Source of the DNA: Streptococcus sp. 2342
Lineage (GTDB): Bacteria; Bacillota; Bacilli; Lactobacillales; Streptococcaceae
DNA: 64,000 nucleotides
Direction of reading: 5' to 3'
Assembly (NCBI RefSeq): GCF_013276795.1
Contig: NZ_VMLR01000006.1
Coordinates: 32,197-96,196 of the forward strand
Under the pieces are notes generated by a model. The model was not told where the DNA came from and did no database searches. It worked only from the letters and a program-made list of their open reading frames with translations. A program made the position numbers and the translations under genes. Below are positions 10,109 to 18,522 of this stretch, one piece after another (within the stretch, counting starts at the first letter, position 1; each line of letters starts with the position of its first letter).

Positions 10109-10162
10109 AAAAATAGGAGAAGTAGTATAATGGAGAAACATAGATAAGATGGTGAGGCAAAG

Positions 10163-10618
10163 ATGATAATTCGTTTTGAAGAAAAGGTGAGCACAGAAAA
10201 TGCTCAGCTCGTATGCCAATGGTCCAACTCCCTCGGCAAATCCTTTCAAGAACAATGGATGGGACCAATGATTCCTTTTCCCTTGACCATTCAAGTCTTG
10301 CAAGATTTGGAAGGAATCTTTTCAATCTTTGATGGATACGAGTTTGTGGGGCTTATCCAGAAAATCAGGCAAGAAGACAGCAATCTTCATATTGGAAGAT
10401 TTTTTATCAACCCCCAGAAACAGGGGCAAGGCTTAGGTAGCCAGGCCTTAAGGAAATTTGTTAGTTTGACTTTTGAAAATGGAGACATAGATAGTATTTC
10501 TCTAAATGTCTTCGATGCAAATCAAGCAGCCAAGCACCTCTATCAAAAAGAAGGATTTGAAATTGTTCAAACCATTGAAGCACCTGCACGAAAATACCTT
10601 ATGAAAAAGTTTAGATAG
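10163..10618 (+). CDS. GNAT-family N-acetyltransferase
   Basis: 151 aa. The acetyl-CoA binding motif A is NPQKQGQGLGSQAL near residues 86-99, following a beta strand (LHIGRFFI). AAKHLYQKEGFEIV is the usual motif B region. The substrate is unknown. It is transcribed divergently from cilC; TATAAT at 10126-10131 is its likely -10. The ATG follows GGTGAGGCAAAG. A terminator shared with the convergent ltrA gene follows. Confidence 0.85.
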   Translation: MIIRFEEKVSTENAQLVCQWSNSLGKSFQEQWMGPMIPFPLTIQVLQDLEGIFSIFDGYEFVGLIQKIRQEDSNLHIGRFFINPQKQGQGLGSQALRKFVSLTFENGDIDSISLNVFDANQAAKHLYQKEGFEIVQTIEAPARKYLMKKFR

Positions 10619-10623
10619 AAATC

Positions 10624-10652
10624 AAAAAAGCCTTGGTTCCCAAAGCTTTTTT
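10624..10652. terminator. Bidirectional terminator between GNAT gene and ltrA
   Basis: AAAAAAGCCTTGG and CAAAGCTTTTTT form an imperfect hairpin flanked by A and T runs between two convergent genes. Confidence 0.75.
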
Positions 10653-10666
10653 ATGTTATAAACTCA

Positions 10667-11812
10667 TTAAAATAACTCCCAGTTAGATTTGGAATATTTT
10701 TTATTCTGTGTCATATAAAAATAAATAAAATGAATGGCTATAGCTAGAGCTAAAATGGTTGTTATACTCACTACTATTATAGGATTAGAAGCAAAGATTA
10801 AAGAGAGAATCAAGGCAGCCAGATAGAGTGTCGCTTGGACACAGTAGTAACTTTTCGAATAGCGAAGATAGTGTTTGTTATAGGGCCCATTTACTAGGAC
10901 AGCAGCTTGAAAGAGGCCAAATCCGATATAAGAGAAGCTGGTTGCAAAGAGACGATTAGCTTCAGGATTCTGAAGAAAACTCATCGATACAGTCATCATC
11001 ATAAGTCCAATGAAAATAGGATAGTGACTGTAAATTAGAAATAGTCCCTTTTGATTAGATTTTTCATCAATAGCATGGTCGAATTGACCAAAATAAAACA
11101 AGAACAGAGAAATCATAATAATGAGATAAAGAACCGAATAAATCGAGAAATTCTCGATTGTAAAGAAGTTAGCTAGATTCGTAATCATCTCTCCAAACGT
11201 AATAATGACAAGAAGGGAGATGCGCTCGATTAAATGGGGAAGATTTACCTGGTAATGCTTATCTTTATTAAGCAAGATACTTGGCATAATAAAGATAAAC
11301 AGAATACTAGCAAAGAAGATATAGACTCTAACGTAAATAGGAAGAAGAGTTGCTAGATAGACTCCTAAACTTCCTAGACCTGTTATCCATAGAAAACCTT
11401 TGATACTTTCCCGTTCAACATCATCGGTTGATTTTCTAAAAAATTCAACCAAATATTGAAAAAATAAGGTAAGGGTTAATGTACCAATAGCCCAACAGAG
11501 ATAATGAAAATATTGTTGCCAATCAGGTCCAATCATATTGGCTATAAAGAGTAAAAGTCCCATTTTGATAAACATGATTACCATGTTAAATAAAGAGTTC
11601 TTTCCATAGCGATTGGTATAATCGGTTTGAATCATCCAGGAATCGATGAGAACCAAAATAGCAATGAAAAAATCAAGGAAAGAATTCCAAGTCAAAATAC
11701 CGTTATGAAGATGGTCGATTAAAGTAGTTACTTTTGAAATTGCAAAAACAAAAACTAAGTCATAAAAAAGTTCTGAAAATTCTACACGTTTATGTTTAAT
11801 AAGAGTTGTCAT
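10667..11812 (-). CDS. ltrA: Low-temperature-requirement A (LtrA) family membrane protein
   Basis: 381 aa with about ten hydrophobic helices. The N-terminal VEFSELFYDLVFVFAI is the family signature, and VERESIKGFLW and ERISLLVIITFGEMI also fit. Family function is poorly known (named after a cold-sensitive Listeria mutant), and transport activity is only presumed. The start ATG sits behind AGAAAGGTCTTAAG on the minus strand. A single gene, bounded by a terminator with the convergent GNAT gene. Confidence 0.85.
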   Translation of the reverse strand: MTTLIKHKRVEFSELFYDLVFVFAISKVTTLIDHLHNGILTWNSFLDFFIAILVLIDSWMIQTDYTNRYGKNSLFNMVIMFIKMGLLLFIANMIGPDWQQYFHYLCWAIGTLTLTLFFQYLVEFFRKSTDDVERESIKGFLWITGLGSLGVYLATLLPIYVRVYIFFASILFIFIMPSILLNKDKHYQVNLPHLIERISLLVIITFGEMITNLANFFTIENFSIYSVLYLIIMISLFLFYFGQFDHAIDEKSNQKGLFLIYSHYPIFIGLMMMTVSMSFLQNPEANRLFATSFSYIGFGLFQAAVLVNGPYNKHYLRYSKSYYCVQATLYLAALILSLIFASNPIIVVSITTILALAIAIHFIYFYMTQNKKYSKSNWELF

Positions 11813-11954
11813 CTTAAGACCTTTCTATTTTAGAAGTACAATTTACTATAACAGAAAATGGCAATAAAAGAAAAGGAGGTGCTTAAATAACTTCATATGG
11901 CGCAGTTCAGAAGGGGCGTTTTTTCTATCGTTTTTTAGTTCTAAGACTACACAA

Positions 11955-11978
11955 AAAAGCCTTGATTCCAAGGCTTTT
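11955..11978 (-). terminator. Ancestral terminator of the 6S RNA/tRNA-Lys transcript, now cut off by the IME
   Basis: AAAAGCCTTG and CAAGGCTTTT form a perfect 10-bp stem with a 4-base loop; T or A runs occur on both sides. Read on the minus strand it lies 15 bases beyond attL. Without the IME it would directly follow the tRNA-Lys gene, so it is probably its native terminator. Confidence 0.65.
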
Positions 11979-11992
11979 CCTGTTGTATATAG

Positions 11993-12004
11993 ATGCCCCC
12001 TACA
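11993..12004. repeat. attL core of the IME
   Basis: ATGCCCCCTACA, identical to the sequence at 22330-22341 that closes the tRNA-Lys gene. The homology stops on both sides, so 12 bp is the duplicated core. Confidence 0.88.
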
Positions 12005-12098
12005 TGTAAATTAGCGTTAAAATAAGTTAAAATAAATAAGTAAAAAGCGATTAAATCAAGATATTATCACACGCTAGTTAGTATTGAAATTAAGGAAA

Positions 12099-12116
12099 TT
12101 GACCAGTGGTTGACCA
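12099..12116. promoter_or_regulatory. Integrase arm-type sites, left end
   Basis: Two TTGACCA copies 11 bases apart (12099 and 12110), the second within GTTGACCAAAT. The same pair with the same spacing is found at the right end (22266 and 22277). This is the pattern of arm-site binding by the N-terminal domain of tyrosine integrases. Confidence 0.75.
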
Positions 12117-12180
12117 AATAAATTTTTAGTTTTTCCTGTAATTCCTAAGTTTAAAAAATCAATAATCACGATTTTTTATA

Positions 12181-12206
12181 CATGGTTCGATACCGTGTTC
12201 GGCGCA
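12181..12206 (+). other. tRNA 3'-end-like fragment (T arm plus acceptor strand)
   Basis: CATGG-TTCGATA-CCGTG folds as a 5-bp T stem with a 7-base T loop, followed by TTCGGCGCA as an acceptor-like strand. No 5' half of a tRNA is present. It may be a relic of an earlier integration in another tRNA gene, or chance. Confidence 0.35.
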
Positions 12207-12280
12207 ATTGGTATAGTCCGATATGCATTCTCAAAAATGGTTTAAATAGCGTAGTCTTTTAAACTAGTTTTGTGAATCCA

Positions 12281-12312
12281 AAAAATCTTCCTACAAACGT
12301 AAGAAGATTTTT
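12281..12312. terminator. Terminator after the minus-strand unknown gene, copy 1
   Basis: AAAAATCTTC (12281-12290) and GAAGATTTTT (12303-12312) form a 10-bp stem with A/T tails in both directions. Almost the same hairpin and flanks recur at about 12985-13019. Confidence 0.75.
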
Positions 12313-12316
12313 TTAA

Positions 12317-12940
12317 TTATTCTATAATTGTATAATCTCCACTATCTAACAAGTCTATTACTTTTTGAACAAATTGAGTTGAAAGTAAATCTACTATATC
12401 AGCTCCATGAGTTTGAAAATTCTCATCTATTTCTTTGATTTCCAATTGAGTATTTTTTTCTACCCTTTCTTCTGTAATTGGGGTATGAAAACTATATTCA
12501 CCGATTTCATAATATAAGAAATATAAATATTTTTTCTCACCTAAGCTATAATCAAAAAATTCAACTTCCTTATTTCTATCGTAGTCATAGTAACTATTTT
12601 CCCAAACAATATCATTTCTTTTTTCATTATATAGTTTTTCATAATTTTTTTGATAACTATAGACTCGTTGTCTTTTCTCACCTGCATACTGTTTATGAAT
12701 TAATTTTGGACTGAAGTTTAATAATAAATCTTCTTTCATACTATAGTATTTTTCTTTCTGTTCTTTTGCATTTTCAATATTATTTTCTTTGTATCTATAG
12801 AATCCAGCTTGCTTATAATCTTCTATTTTATCTCGATAGTTTTTTGCTCTTTTATTAACAGAATATATACATTCTGCAATAATTTTATTTGTTATTTCTT
12901 TATTCTTAATTAAATCATTATATATCTTAGGAGTTCTCAT
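12317..12940 (-). CDS. Unknown IME-borne protein, charged and soluble
   Basis: 207 aa; no family recognised. It is rich in Lys, Glu, Tyr and Asn, with no signal peptide and no membrane segment. The N-terminal half is helix-like and basic (RAKNYRDKIEDYKQ, NAKEQKEKYYSMKE), and the C-terminal half is acidic and tyrosine-rich. Codon use is very AT-rich, in keeping with the element. It follows the surface-protein gene on the same strand but has its own terminator, and the two terminators are near-copies. It could be an immunity, defence or regulatory protein, but nothing in the sequence shows which. The start ATG is preceded by GAGGATTAAAAA on the minus strand. Confidence 0.6.
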   Translation of the reverse strand: MRTPKIYNDLIKNKEITNKIIAECIYSVNKRAKNYRDKIEDYKQAGFYRYKENNIENAKEQKEKYYSMKEDLLLNFSPKLIHKQYAGEKRQRVYSYQKNYEKLYNEKRNDIVWENSYYDYDRNKEVEFFDYSLGEKKYLYFLYYEIGEYSFHTPITEERVEKNTQLEIKEIDENFQTHGADIVDLLSTQFVQKVIDLLDSGDYTIIE

Positions 12941-12984
12941 TTTTTAATCCTCACATTATTTCTTTCTTTTAATATATTTTAACA

Positions 12985-13019
12985 AAAATCTTCCTATTTA
13001 TGATAAGAAGATTTTTTTA
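12985..13019. terminator. Terminator after the surface protein gene, copy 2
   Basis: AAAAATCTTCCTA and TAAGAAGATTTTTTT flank a short loop. It matches the terminator at 12281-12312 including the following ATTATTCTA. Confidence 0.75.
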
Positions 13020-13024
13020 TTATT

Positions 13025-15679
13025 CTAATTTTTTCTACGTACTGTTACAACTCCAAATGTTCCAAGAATTGCACCGAATACCAACATTGCAACACTTGAT
13101 GACTCTCCAGTATTTGGTAATGATTTTGAACGTTCTACTCGTGAATATGTCACTTTTTCATCTGCACCTGCTTTAACAGCTGGAGCTGAATATGTTTGTT
13201 GTTTATCTTTTGTTTGTTCTTTATCTTTCGCAACAACATCTTCTTTAGCATCCAAAGCAACATCTTTACCTGATTGTGAAGCTGGTTTTGTTTTATCAAC
13301 ATTTTTTTCAGTATTTTCTGTAGGTAAAGTATTAGAATCTGAATCTACTCGAGGTACAGCCACAACAGTTCCGTCTGGTAGAGTTGCAACTACATTATCT
13401 TTAGCTTTGTTTTCTAAGTCTAGCAACTTATCAAACTCTTCTTGGATTTCAGCTAATTTAGTTTGTTCAGCTTGCAATTTAGCTGTAACTGCGTCTACTT
13501 TATCTTGTGCCAATTTTGCAGAAGATTTTGCTTGAGTCAATTTTGTTTCCAAATCAGCTACTTTTGCTTGCGCATCTGTAAGATTCTTATCTGCGTTTAG
13601 ATAAGCACTCAATTCTGTTGCAATTGATTTCGCATCTGATACCAATTGGTCTTTTTCTGCATGGAGCTTCGCTTGTTCATCTTGAAGTGCAGTCAACTTG
13701 TTTTCTTCTGTTTGCAATTTTGCTTGCGCATTTGTAAGAGCATTTTCAGCATCTTTTTGAGCAGTTTTAGCTGTAGCTAGTTCATCTTTAGCTGTTTCAA
13801 GAGCAATTTCTTTTTCTGCTTGGCTTCTTGAGAAGTTTTCAACAGCTTTTTCAGCAGTTGCTTTACGTTCTTGTGCATTTTTCAAAGCAAGGTTTGCCAA
13901 TTGCAAGTTCTTTTCAGCAACTTCTGTTTGAAGTGGACTAGCTGTTTTACTTGCCAATTCTTTTTCAGCTTCTGTTTTAGCGTCAAGTGCAGAAGCATAT
14001 TTGCGTGAAGCGGCTGCCAATTCTGCTTTAGCATTTGTAAGAGCAGTTTGAGCTTGGCTATTTTGTTTTTGTGCTTCAGCTAGTTTTGCTTCAAGTTGGG
14101 CAAGTTCTTGGTTGAGGTTGATTTTATGTTTACCATCGCTACCAAATGAGTTGACAAACCAACGTTTACCATTGATATTAGCGACAGTCATTGCAACACC
14201 ACCACCGTTTAGGTTGTTAGCAGCGTGTCCCCAATTTGATTCATCATCTAAGAATGAATATTCTTTAAAAGCATCTAACACAGCATATTTCAAATCAAGC
14301 ATTGTTGAAATTTGATCACTTTTATAGATGAATGCCATGTTTTCAGGATCAGTGTTTCTATTGATGTGACCAGCTACAGCAGGGTCAGTTCCACGAGCTT
14401 CATAAGCTTTAGCTTTTTGTTTACTGTGTTCAAGAGTATCTTGTGCAGCATAAGCTCGGTATTTTTCTGAATATCCCATTTTTTCTTGTAAAGCATTTAC
14501 CAATTTAGCATAAAAATCACTAATTTCAGCAATTTCTTTATCGGTTAAATTGTCAATATTGATGCTGCGTTTATCATCATTCTTATTGAAGTCAACTGTT
14601 AGAGCTTTATGCATTTTTGCTCCCATTGTCAACATAAGTTCGTCTGCTTTACCATCTCTCTTATAACGATTACGTACATAATAGCTTTTAGCATCTGAGA
14701 ATGTGATATCGTTCTTATCAAGACCATAATAAGCTTTTTCTTCATCTGTCAAATGATGAACTGGATTTCCCATATGAATGATAGCTTCACCAGAGAGAGC
14801 TTTCTGTGTATCCAAGGCAGTTTGCGCTTCTTTTTCTTTAGACGCTGTAGCATCTGCTTTTTCTTGGATGGATTCAACTTTTGTTTTATCTGCGTCCATC
14901 ATTTCTTTAGCTAGTTTCAAGGCATCGTTTTTGACATTTACATTGTTTGTAGCTTGTTTGATGGCGTCTGCGCGGTTGCTATCTGCTTTCTTAGCAGTTT
15001 CGACAGCTGTTGTTGCACTTGAGATATTCGCATTTGCTTGTTCAATATCTTTTTCAGCTTGGGCAAGAGAGGCTTTGGCTTCGCCAAGTCCTGAACCATT
15101 TAGCGCGTCTTCAGCTGATTTTACATTCGCTTCTTTAGCGGTTACTGTTTTATCCGCTTCAGCTTTCTTACTTGTTGCGCTTGCAACGTTAGCTGTTTCA
15201 GTTGCTACAGTTTCAGTTTGAGCTTTAATCGCTTCAGTAGATGCTTCAGTTGCTTTTTGATTGGCTTCTTGAGCTTTTACATTCGCATCTTGTTTTGCTT
15301 TTGTAGCAGTGATATTTTCTTCTGTAGCATTGGCTTTAACAGCTTCAGCTGATTTCAAGTCCTCTTTAGCGCTTGTCAAAGCAGATTCAGTAGTTGTGAC
15401 AACTTTGTTAGCAGAAGTAGCTTCAGCGGTTGCTGTTTCATTTTCAGCTTCAACTTGCTTAACAGTAGACGCTTGAGCATCAAGAGCAGGCTTGACATCA
15501 GAAGATTTCTTCACTTCTGGTTTTGCGTTAGCTACAGGTTTTGAAACAAGAGCAGGTTCGTTTACAGCAGTTGTATCAACTGCTGTTGTAGTAGTTGCTT
15601 CTTGAGCAAATGCAGGCACACCAACAGACGCAAGCGCAATAGCTGTTGAAGTTGTTAGGGTTTTCAGTTTCTTCATCAT
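13025..15679 (-). CDS. LPNTG-anchored coiled-coil surface protein with SEC10/PgrA (CAP-like) domain
   Basis: 884 aa. A signal peptide of about 25 aa (ending PAFAQ) is followed by long Ala/Lys/Glu-rich heptad-like segments at about 60-290, a globular domain at about 295-520, a second coiled coil at about 530-760, a low-complexity linker, and the sortase signal SLPNTGE with a hydrophobic helix and RRKN tail. The globular part (HHLTDEEKAYYGLD, SEKYRAYAAQDTLEHSKQ, WGHAANNLNGGGVAMTVANI) resembles the SEC10/PgrA surface-exclusion family, whose members block redundant conjugation in enterococcal plasmids and may also act in adhesion. As IME cargo it could influence mating-pair formation or host binding; that is inference. 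A divergent XRE regulator with palindromic sites adjoins it. Confidence 0.85.
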   Translation of the reverse strand: MMKKLKTLTTSTAIALASVGVPAFAQEATTTTAVDTTAVNEPALVSKPVANAKPEVKKSSDVKPALDAQASTVKQVEAENETATAEATSANKVVTTTESALTSAKEDLKSAEAVKANATEENITATKAKQDANVKAQEANQKATEASTEAIKAQTETVATETANVASATSKKAEADKTVTAKEANVKSAEDALNGSGLGEAKASLAQAEKDIEQANANISSATTAVETAKKADSNRADAIKQATNNVNVKNDALKLAKEMMDADKTKVESIQEKADATASKEKEAQTALDTQKALSGEAIIHMGNPVHHLTDEEKAYYGLDKNDITFSDAKSYYVRNRYKRDGKADELMLTMGAKMHKALTVDFNKNDDKRSINIDNLTDKEIAEISDFYAKLVNALQEKMGYSEKYRAYAAQDTLEHSKQKAKAYEARGTDPAVAGHINRNTDPENMAFIYKSDQISTMLDLKYAVLDAFKEYSFLDDESNWGHAANNLNGGGVAMTVANINGKRWFVNSFGSDGKHKINLNQELAQLEAKLAEAQKQNSQAQTALTNAKAELAAASRKYASALDAKTEAEKELASKTASPLQTEVAEKNLQLANLALKNAQERKATAEKAVENFSRSQAEKEIALETAKDELATAKTAQKDAENALTNAQAKLQTEENKLTALQDEQAKLHAEKDQLVSDAKSIATELSAYLNADKNLTDAQAKVADLETKLTQAKSSAKLAQDKVDAVTAKLQAEQTKLAEIQEEFDKLLDLENKAKDNVVATLPDGTVVAVPRVDSDSNTLPTENTEKNVDKTKPASQSGKDVALDAKEDVVAKDKEQTKDKQQTYSAPAVKAGADEKVTYSRVERSKSLPNTGESSSVAMLVFGAILGTFGVVTVRRKN

Positions 15680-15726
15680 TTTCTCCTTTGATGGCTGATA
15701 AAATGAGCTAATTTTTATAGTTTTAC

Positions 15727-15783
15727 TACACTATTTTATCATTATATAGTGTAATATTCAACACTTATATACTATACAAGTGT
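15727..15783. promoter_or_regulatory. Two palindromic operator candidates between surface protein and XRE regulator
   Basis: TACACTAT (15727-15734) pairs with ATAGTGTA (15746-15753), and ACACTT (15761-15766) pairs with AAGTGT (15778-15783). They share the ACACT/AGTGT core. They cover the promoter region of both divergent genes and are likely sites of the XRE protein. Confidence 0.6.
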
Positions 15784-15844
15784 AATTTGTACTACTTATT
15801 ATTTATAATGTTTATCTTTAAAATAATAGTGAAGGTAAACAATT

Positions 15845-16183
15845 ATGAATCAAAACAACTTACAAACTTTTATTGCAAAAAGAATTAGATATTTACGATT
15901 AACAAAAGGGCTAAGCCAAGAAAAACTTTCCGAATTAGCCGGCTTAGGCTCGAAACATATCCACAACATAGAAAATGAAAAATATAATTTTCAAATACAA
16001 ACACTGAATAAAATACTTATAGCTCTTGAAGTAGATGAAAAAACATTTTTTAATTTCGGTTTTCCAGAAAAGAGTAAAGAAATTGAAAATATTATCAATC
16101 AACTTGAACAAATACCAGAACCACAAAAAACAGATATAATTGATGCAGTAGCAACCCTATTAAACAACATAAATAACCGCTAA
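15845..16183 (+). CDS. XRE-family helix-turn-helix regulator
   Basis: 112 aa. The N-terminal HTH (about residues 12-65) shows IRYLRLTKGLSQEKLSELAG and a recognition helix in LGSKHIHNIENEKYNFQ; a short helical C-terminal part would allow dimerisation. It is divergent from the surface-protein gene, and the 165-base gap contains two palindromes, so it probably controls that gene and itself. No ligand domain is visible. A terminator hairpin overlaps its stop codon. Confidence 0.85.
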   Translation: MNQNNLQTFIAKRIRYLRLTKGLSQEKLSELAGLGSKHIHNIENEKYNFQIQTLNKILIALEVDEKTFFNFGFPEKSKEIENIINQLEQIPEPQKTDIIDAVATLLNNINNR

Positions 16184-16207
16184 GATTCACACATCCTAGC
16201 GGTTATT
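16172..16207. terminator. Bidirectional terminator after the XRE gene
   Basis: AATAACCGCTA (16172-16182) and TAGCGGTTATT (16197-16207) are a perfect 11-bp inverted repeat followed by T residues; it separates two convergent genes. Confidence 0.85.
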
Positions 16208-16217
16208 TTTTATTCAT

Positions 16218-16802
16218 TTATTTTCTTTCCTTATAATATGCAGATTTATTGTGAGACGAATAACGTTCCTTCGCCCTGTAATATTCAAAACTAGATTCTC
16301 TATCATCATTAGCATCAACAATTGTTAAAAAATCACTGTCTTTTTGCCATTGTTCAATATCAATAGAAGTAAAAAATTTTTCAAATAAAGCTGTTAGCAT
16401 GACATCTCGAATCTCTTCTTTTGAAATAGAACCAGCCCATGACCTAAAAACAGCTCTTTCATGCATATCCTTTAGCTCATCTTCTGTTGCTTCTTCAAAA
16501 TAGTTTTCACTATCTATGTTGCTTTTATAATCTTTGAACTTATCAAAATCAAATCCGCTCTTCTTAACTAAATATCGTTCACACCGTTTCTCTAATCTAT
16601 CAAGAATTTCATAATTGAATACCTTTGTTCTGTTTCGACCAAAAGTTTTAGAATTAGCTTTATCCCACTGTCCCATAGCTTCCAATTCTGTAACAAATTT
16701 TCTACGTAAACTTTTTTTAATATTTTTTGTTTCCTCAATTTGATACTTTTGTATCATGTCATCAATAAATTCAGATAATCTTTTTAGTTTTAAATTAGTC
16801 AT
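16218..16802 (-). CDS. Unknown IME-borne protein
   Basis: 194 aa, soluble, highly charged, no family recognised. The N-terminal 50 residues are basic and helical (LKLKRLSEFIDDMIQKYQ, KKSLRRKF) and could bind DNA; the C-terminal part is Tyr- and Ser-rich. It stands alone on the minus strand, divergent from the transfer genes at 16987. Its upstream region carries two TATATCGTA repeats 20 bases apart. A regulator role for the transfer genes is possible from position only. Confidence 0.6.
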   Translation of the reverse strand: MTNLKLKRLSEFIDDMIQKYQIEETKNIKKSLRRKFVTELEAMGQWDKANSKTFGRNRTKVFNYEILDRLEKRCERYLVKKSGFDFDKFKDYKSNIDSENYFEEATEDELKDMHERAVFRSWAGSISKEEIRDVMLTALFEKFFTSIDIEQWQKDSDFLTIVDANDDRESSFEYYRAKERYSSHNKSAYYKERK

Positions 16803-16828
16803 TTTTTATTCCTTAACACTTTCTAATG

Positions 16829-16857
16829 TATATCGTACACATAAATTATATATCGTA
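16829..16857. promoter_or_regulatory. Tandem TATATCGTA repeats, candidate operator
   Basis: TATATCGTA at 16829-16837 and 16849-16857, a 20-base period, which puts both copies on the same face of the helix. They lie upstream of the gene at 16218-16802 and within the divergent region to the transfer genes. Confidence 0.5.
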
Positions 16858-16986
16858 AATATTGATTTGTCAAATTTAAAATACACATTTTATAGATTTT
16901 CGAAAAAATTATTGCTAGAATAGACTCATAAAGTTACTGCTCTCGTAGCAAAACTTTAAAATACTTTTTAACAAAGGGGGCCAATT

Positions 16987-17346
16987 ATGGCATTTTTTAA
17001 ACGCACAAATGGCTACAGTGCTAGCCTAGCAGAACAAGCTCTTTCAGATGAAGTTGTAAAATTGGTTGGTAAACAACTTGAGATTCAATATGAATTTGAA
17101 AAATCGGGCGAAATTGTCAACGGTAAAGAAAAAATGAAACGTACAGATAACATTCAAGGCTATCAAGTTTACGTTGCAAGTGATAATCACAATCCTTTTA
17201 AGGTCAAGTTTTTACCAGAAAATAAGCCAAATTTATCAAAATTCGAAATCGGAGATATTGTTGAATTTGAAGATTTAGAAGCTTTTGAAAACCAGTACGG
17301 ACAACTTTATTTCAGGGCAAAAGATATTAAGAAGAAAGGAAAATAA
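16987..17346 (+). CDS. Small conserved mobile-element protein (DUF961-like, tentative)
   Basis: 119 aa, soluble. Mixed alpha/beta with a beta-rich C-terminal half (FKVKFLPENKPNLSKFEIGDIVEFEDLEAF) like the small DUF961-type proteins that open conjugation modules of Tn916-type elements; the assignment is by position and general look, not by a diagnostic motif. The GGGGGCC ribosome site lies just before ATG. The FtsK-like gene follows four bases after the stop, so the two form one operon. A hairpin at 16928-16954 precedes it. Confidence 0.65.
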   Translation: MAFFKRTNGYSASLAEQALSDEVVKLVGKQLEIQYEFEKSGEIVNGKEKMKRTDNIQGYQVYVASDNHNPFKVKFLPENKPNLSKFEIGDIVEFEDLEAFENQYGQLYFRAKDIKKKGK

Positions 17347-17349
17347 TGC

Positions 17350-18522
17350 ATGGCTTTTTTAATGAATAAAAGCCAAAATCAGAAAGTGTCAGAAGCGGTT
17401 GTTTCTGACACTACTGAATTTGGTAAAAACAAATTCGAATTAGAACAATTTATTTTGAGAAATTTGAATAACGCTCTCAATATTAATGATGAATCATCTT
17501 ATTTAAATTCATTTGATATTAAGGTTGCAAGCAATGATTCCGGCGTTTTTTACGTCCCAAATCTCCCTGTAAGTTATTCTTTAAGCAAAAAACTATACTT
17601 TGATATTTTTGCAATTTGCGCTGGCATACTCTACCCATTCAAGACTCTCTTACCACAGAATAATGCTTTTTTTGTTCCTTATGATACAAAAAATGAAAAT
17701 CAAGCACGTGCATTTTTCTTTCCTTGGGTTGATGGGATTCCAACTCGGTTAAAGATTGATAATCTTTCATCTTTTATTAAAAAGAACGTGTCAGAAAATA
17801 CTCTCCCAATTATGGCTAACAATATTTGTAATATCCCAATGAAAGCGGTGACAAGTTTGGCGGTGAGTGGAGCATCTGGTACAGGAAAGACTCATTTCTT
17901 ACGTTATTTGATTAGTTGTCTAAAATCTTTCACAAATCAAATTATTTGCGTCGACCCTAAAATCGCTGATGTTTACTTACTAAGTAAGGAATTAGGTTTA
18001 GAAGTATTAGCACCAACACATGGTTCAAACTTAAACAGTTTTATTACAGAGGTCAATGAATTGTTGGGTCGAATCATTAATAAGATATATGAACGGCAAA
18101 AAATATTATTAACAAATCCAAAAACTCAGTTTGAACGCATTTATATTGTTATTGATGAACTGTTGGCACTTGTTCAGGGGAGCTCTAAGCAGTCTCGTGA
18201 ATCATTTGGGCAATTACTTGGGACGATTGCTCTTCTCGGCCGTCAGACCTCCATCTCACTCATTTTATGTAGCCAACGCTTTGATGCAACTGCATTTGGC
18301 GGTAATACAGCAGTACGTGAACAAATTAACTGTATCTTTATTTTAGGTGAGATAAATGCGAATACTTGTCAGTTTTTATTGCCCAACATCAATGTTGATA
18401 ATATTGTAGTCCCACCTGGTATTGGTACAGGTATAGTCAAGTTTACAGATAGTGAACATCGAACGCATATTATGCCACTTCTAACCCCCTCTTATAACAT
18501 CAGGAAGGAAGAAATCACATGA
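17350..18522 (+). CDS. FtsK/SpoIIIE-type ATPase, TcpA-like coupling protein of the IME
   Basis: 390 aa. The Walker A motif SGASGTGKTHFLRYL is near residues 175-189, the Walker B is IYIVIDELLAL, and ALLGRQTSISLILCSQR is the third signature of FtsK-like translocases. The N-terminal 150 residues are not membrane-spanning, unlike many TcpA proteins; the next gene encodes a membrane protein that overlaps it by four bases and could provide the anchor. It is expected to bring the relaxase-DNA complex to the conjugation pore of a helper element. Confidence 0.85.
   Translation: MAFLMNKSQNQKVSEAVVSDTTEFGKNKFELEQFILRNLNNALNINDESSYLNSFDIKVASNDSGVFYVPNLPVSYSLSKKLYFDIFAICAGILYPFKTLLPQNNAFFVPYDTKNENQARAFFFPWVDGIPTRLKIDNLSSFIKKNVSENTLPIMANNICNIPMKAVTSLAVSGASGTGKTHFLRYLISCLKSFTNQIICVDPKIADVYLLSKELGLEVLAPTHGSNLNSFITEVNELLGRIINKIYERQKILLTNPKTQFERIYIVIDELLALVQGSSKQSRESFGQLLGTIALLGRQTSISLILCSQRFDATAFGGNTAVREQINCIFILGEINANTCQFLLPNINVDNIVVPPGIGTGIVKFTDSEHRTHIMPLLTPSYNIRKEEIT

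Noticed and set aside
14778..15221. 147-codon plus-strand frame opposite the surface protein
   Set aside because: It mirrors the Ala/Lys/Glu repeats of the minus-strand coiled coil; Ser/Ala/Phe-rich nonsense composition.
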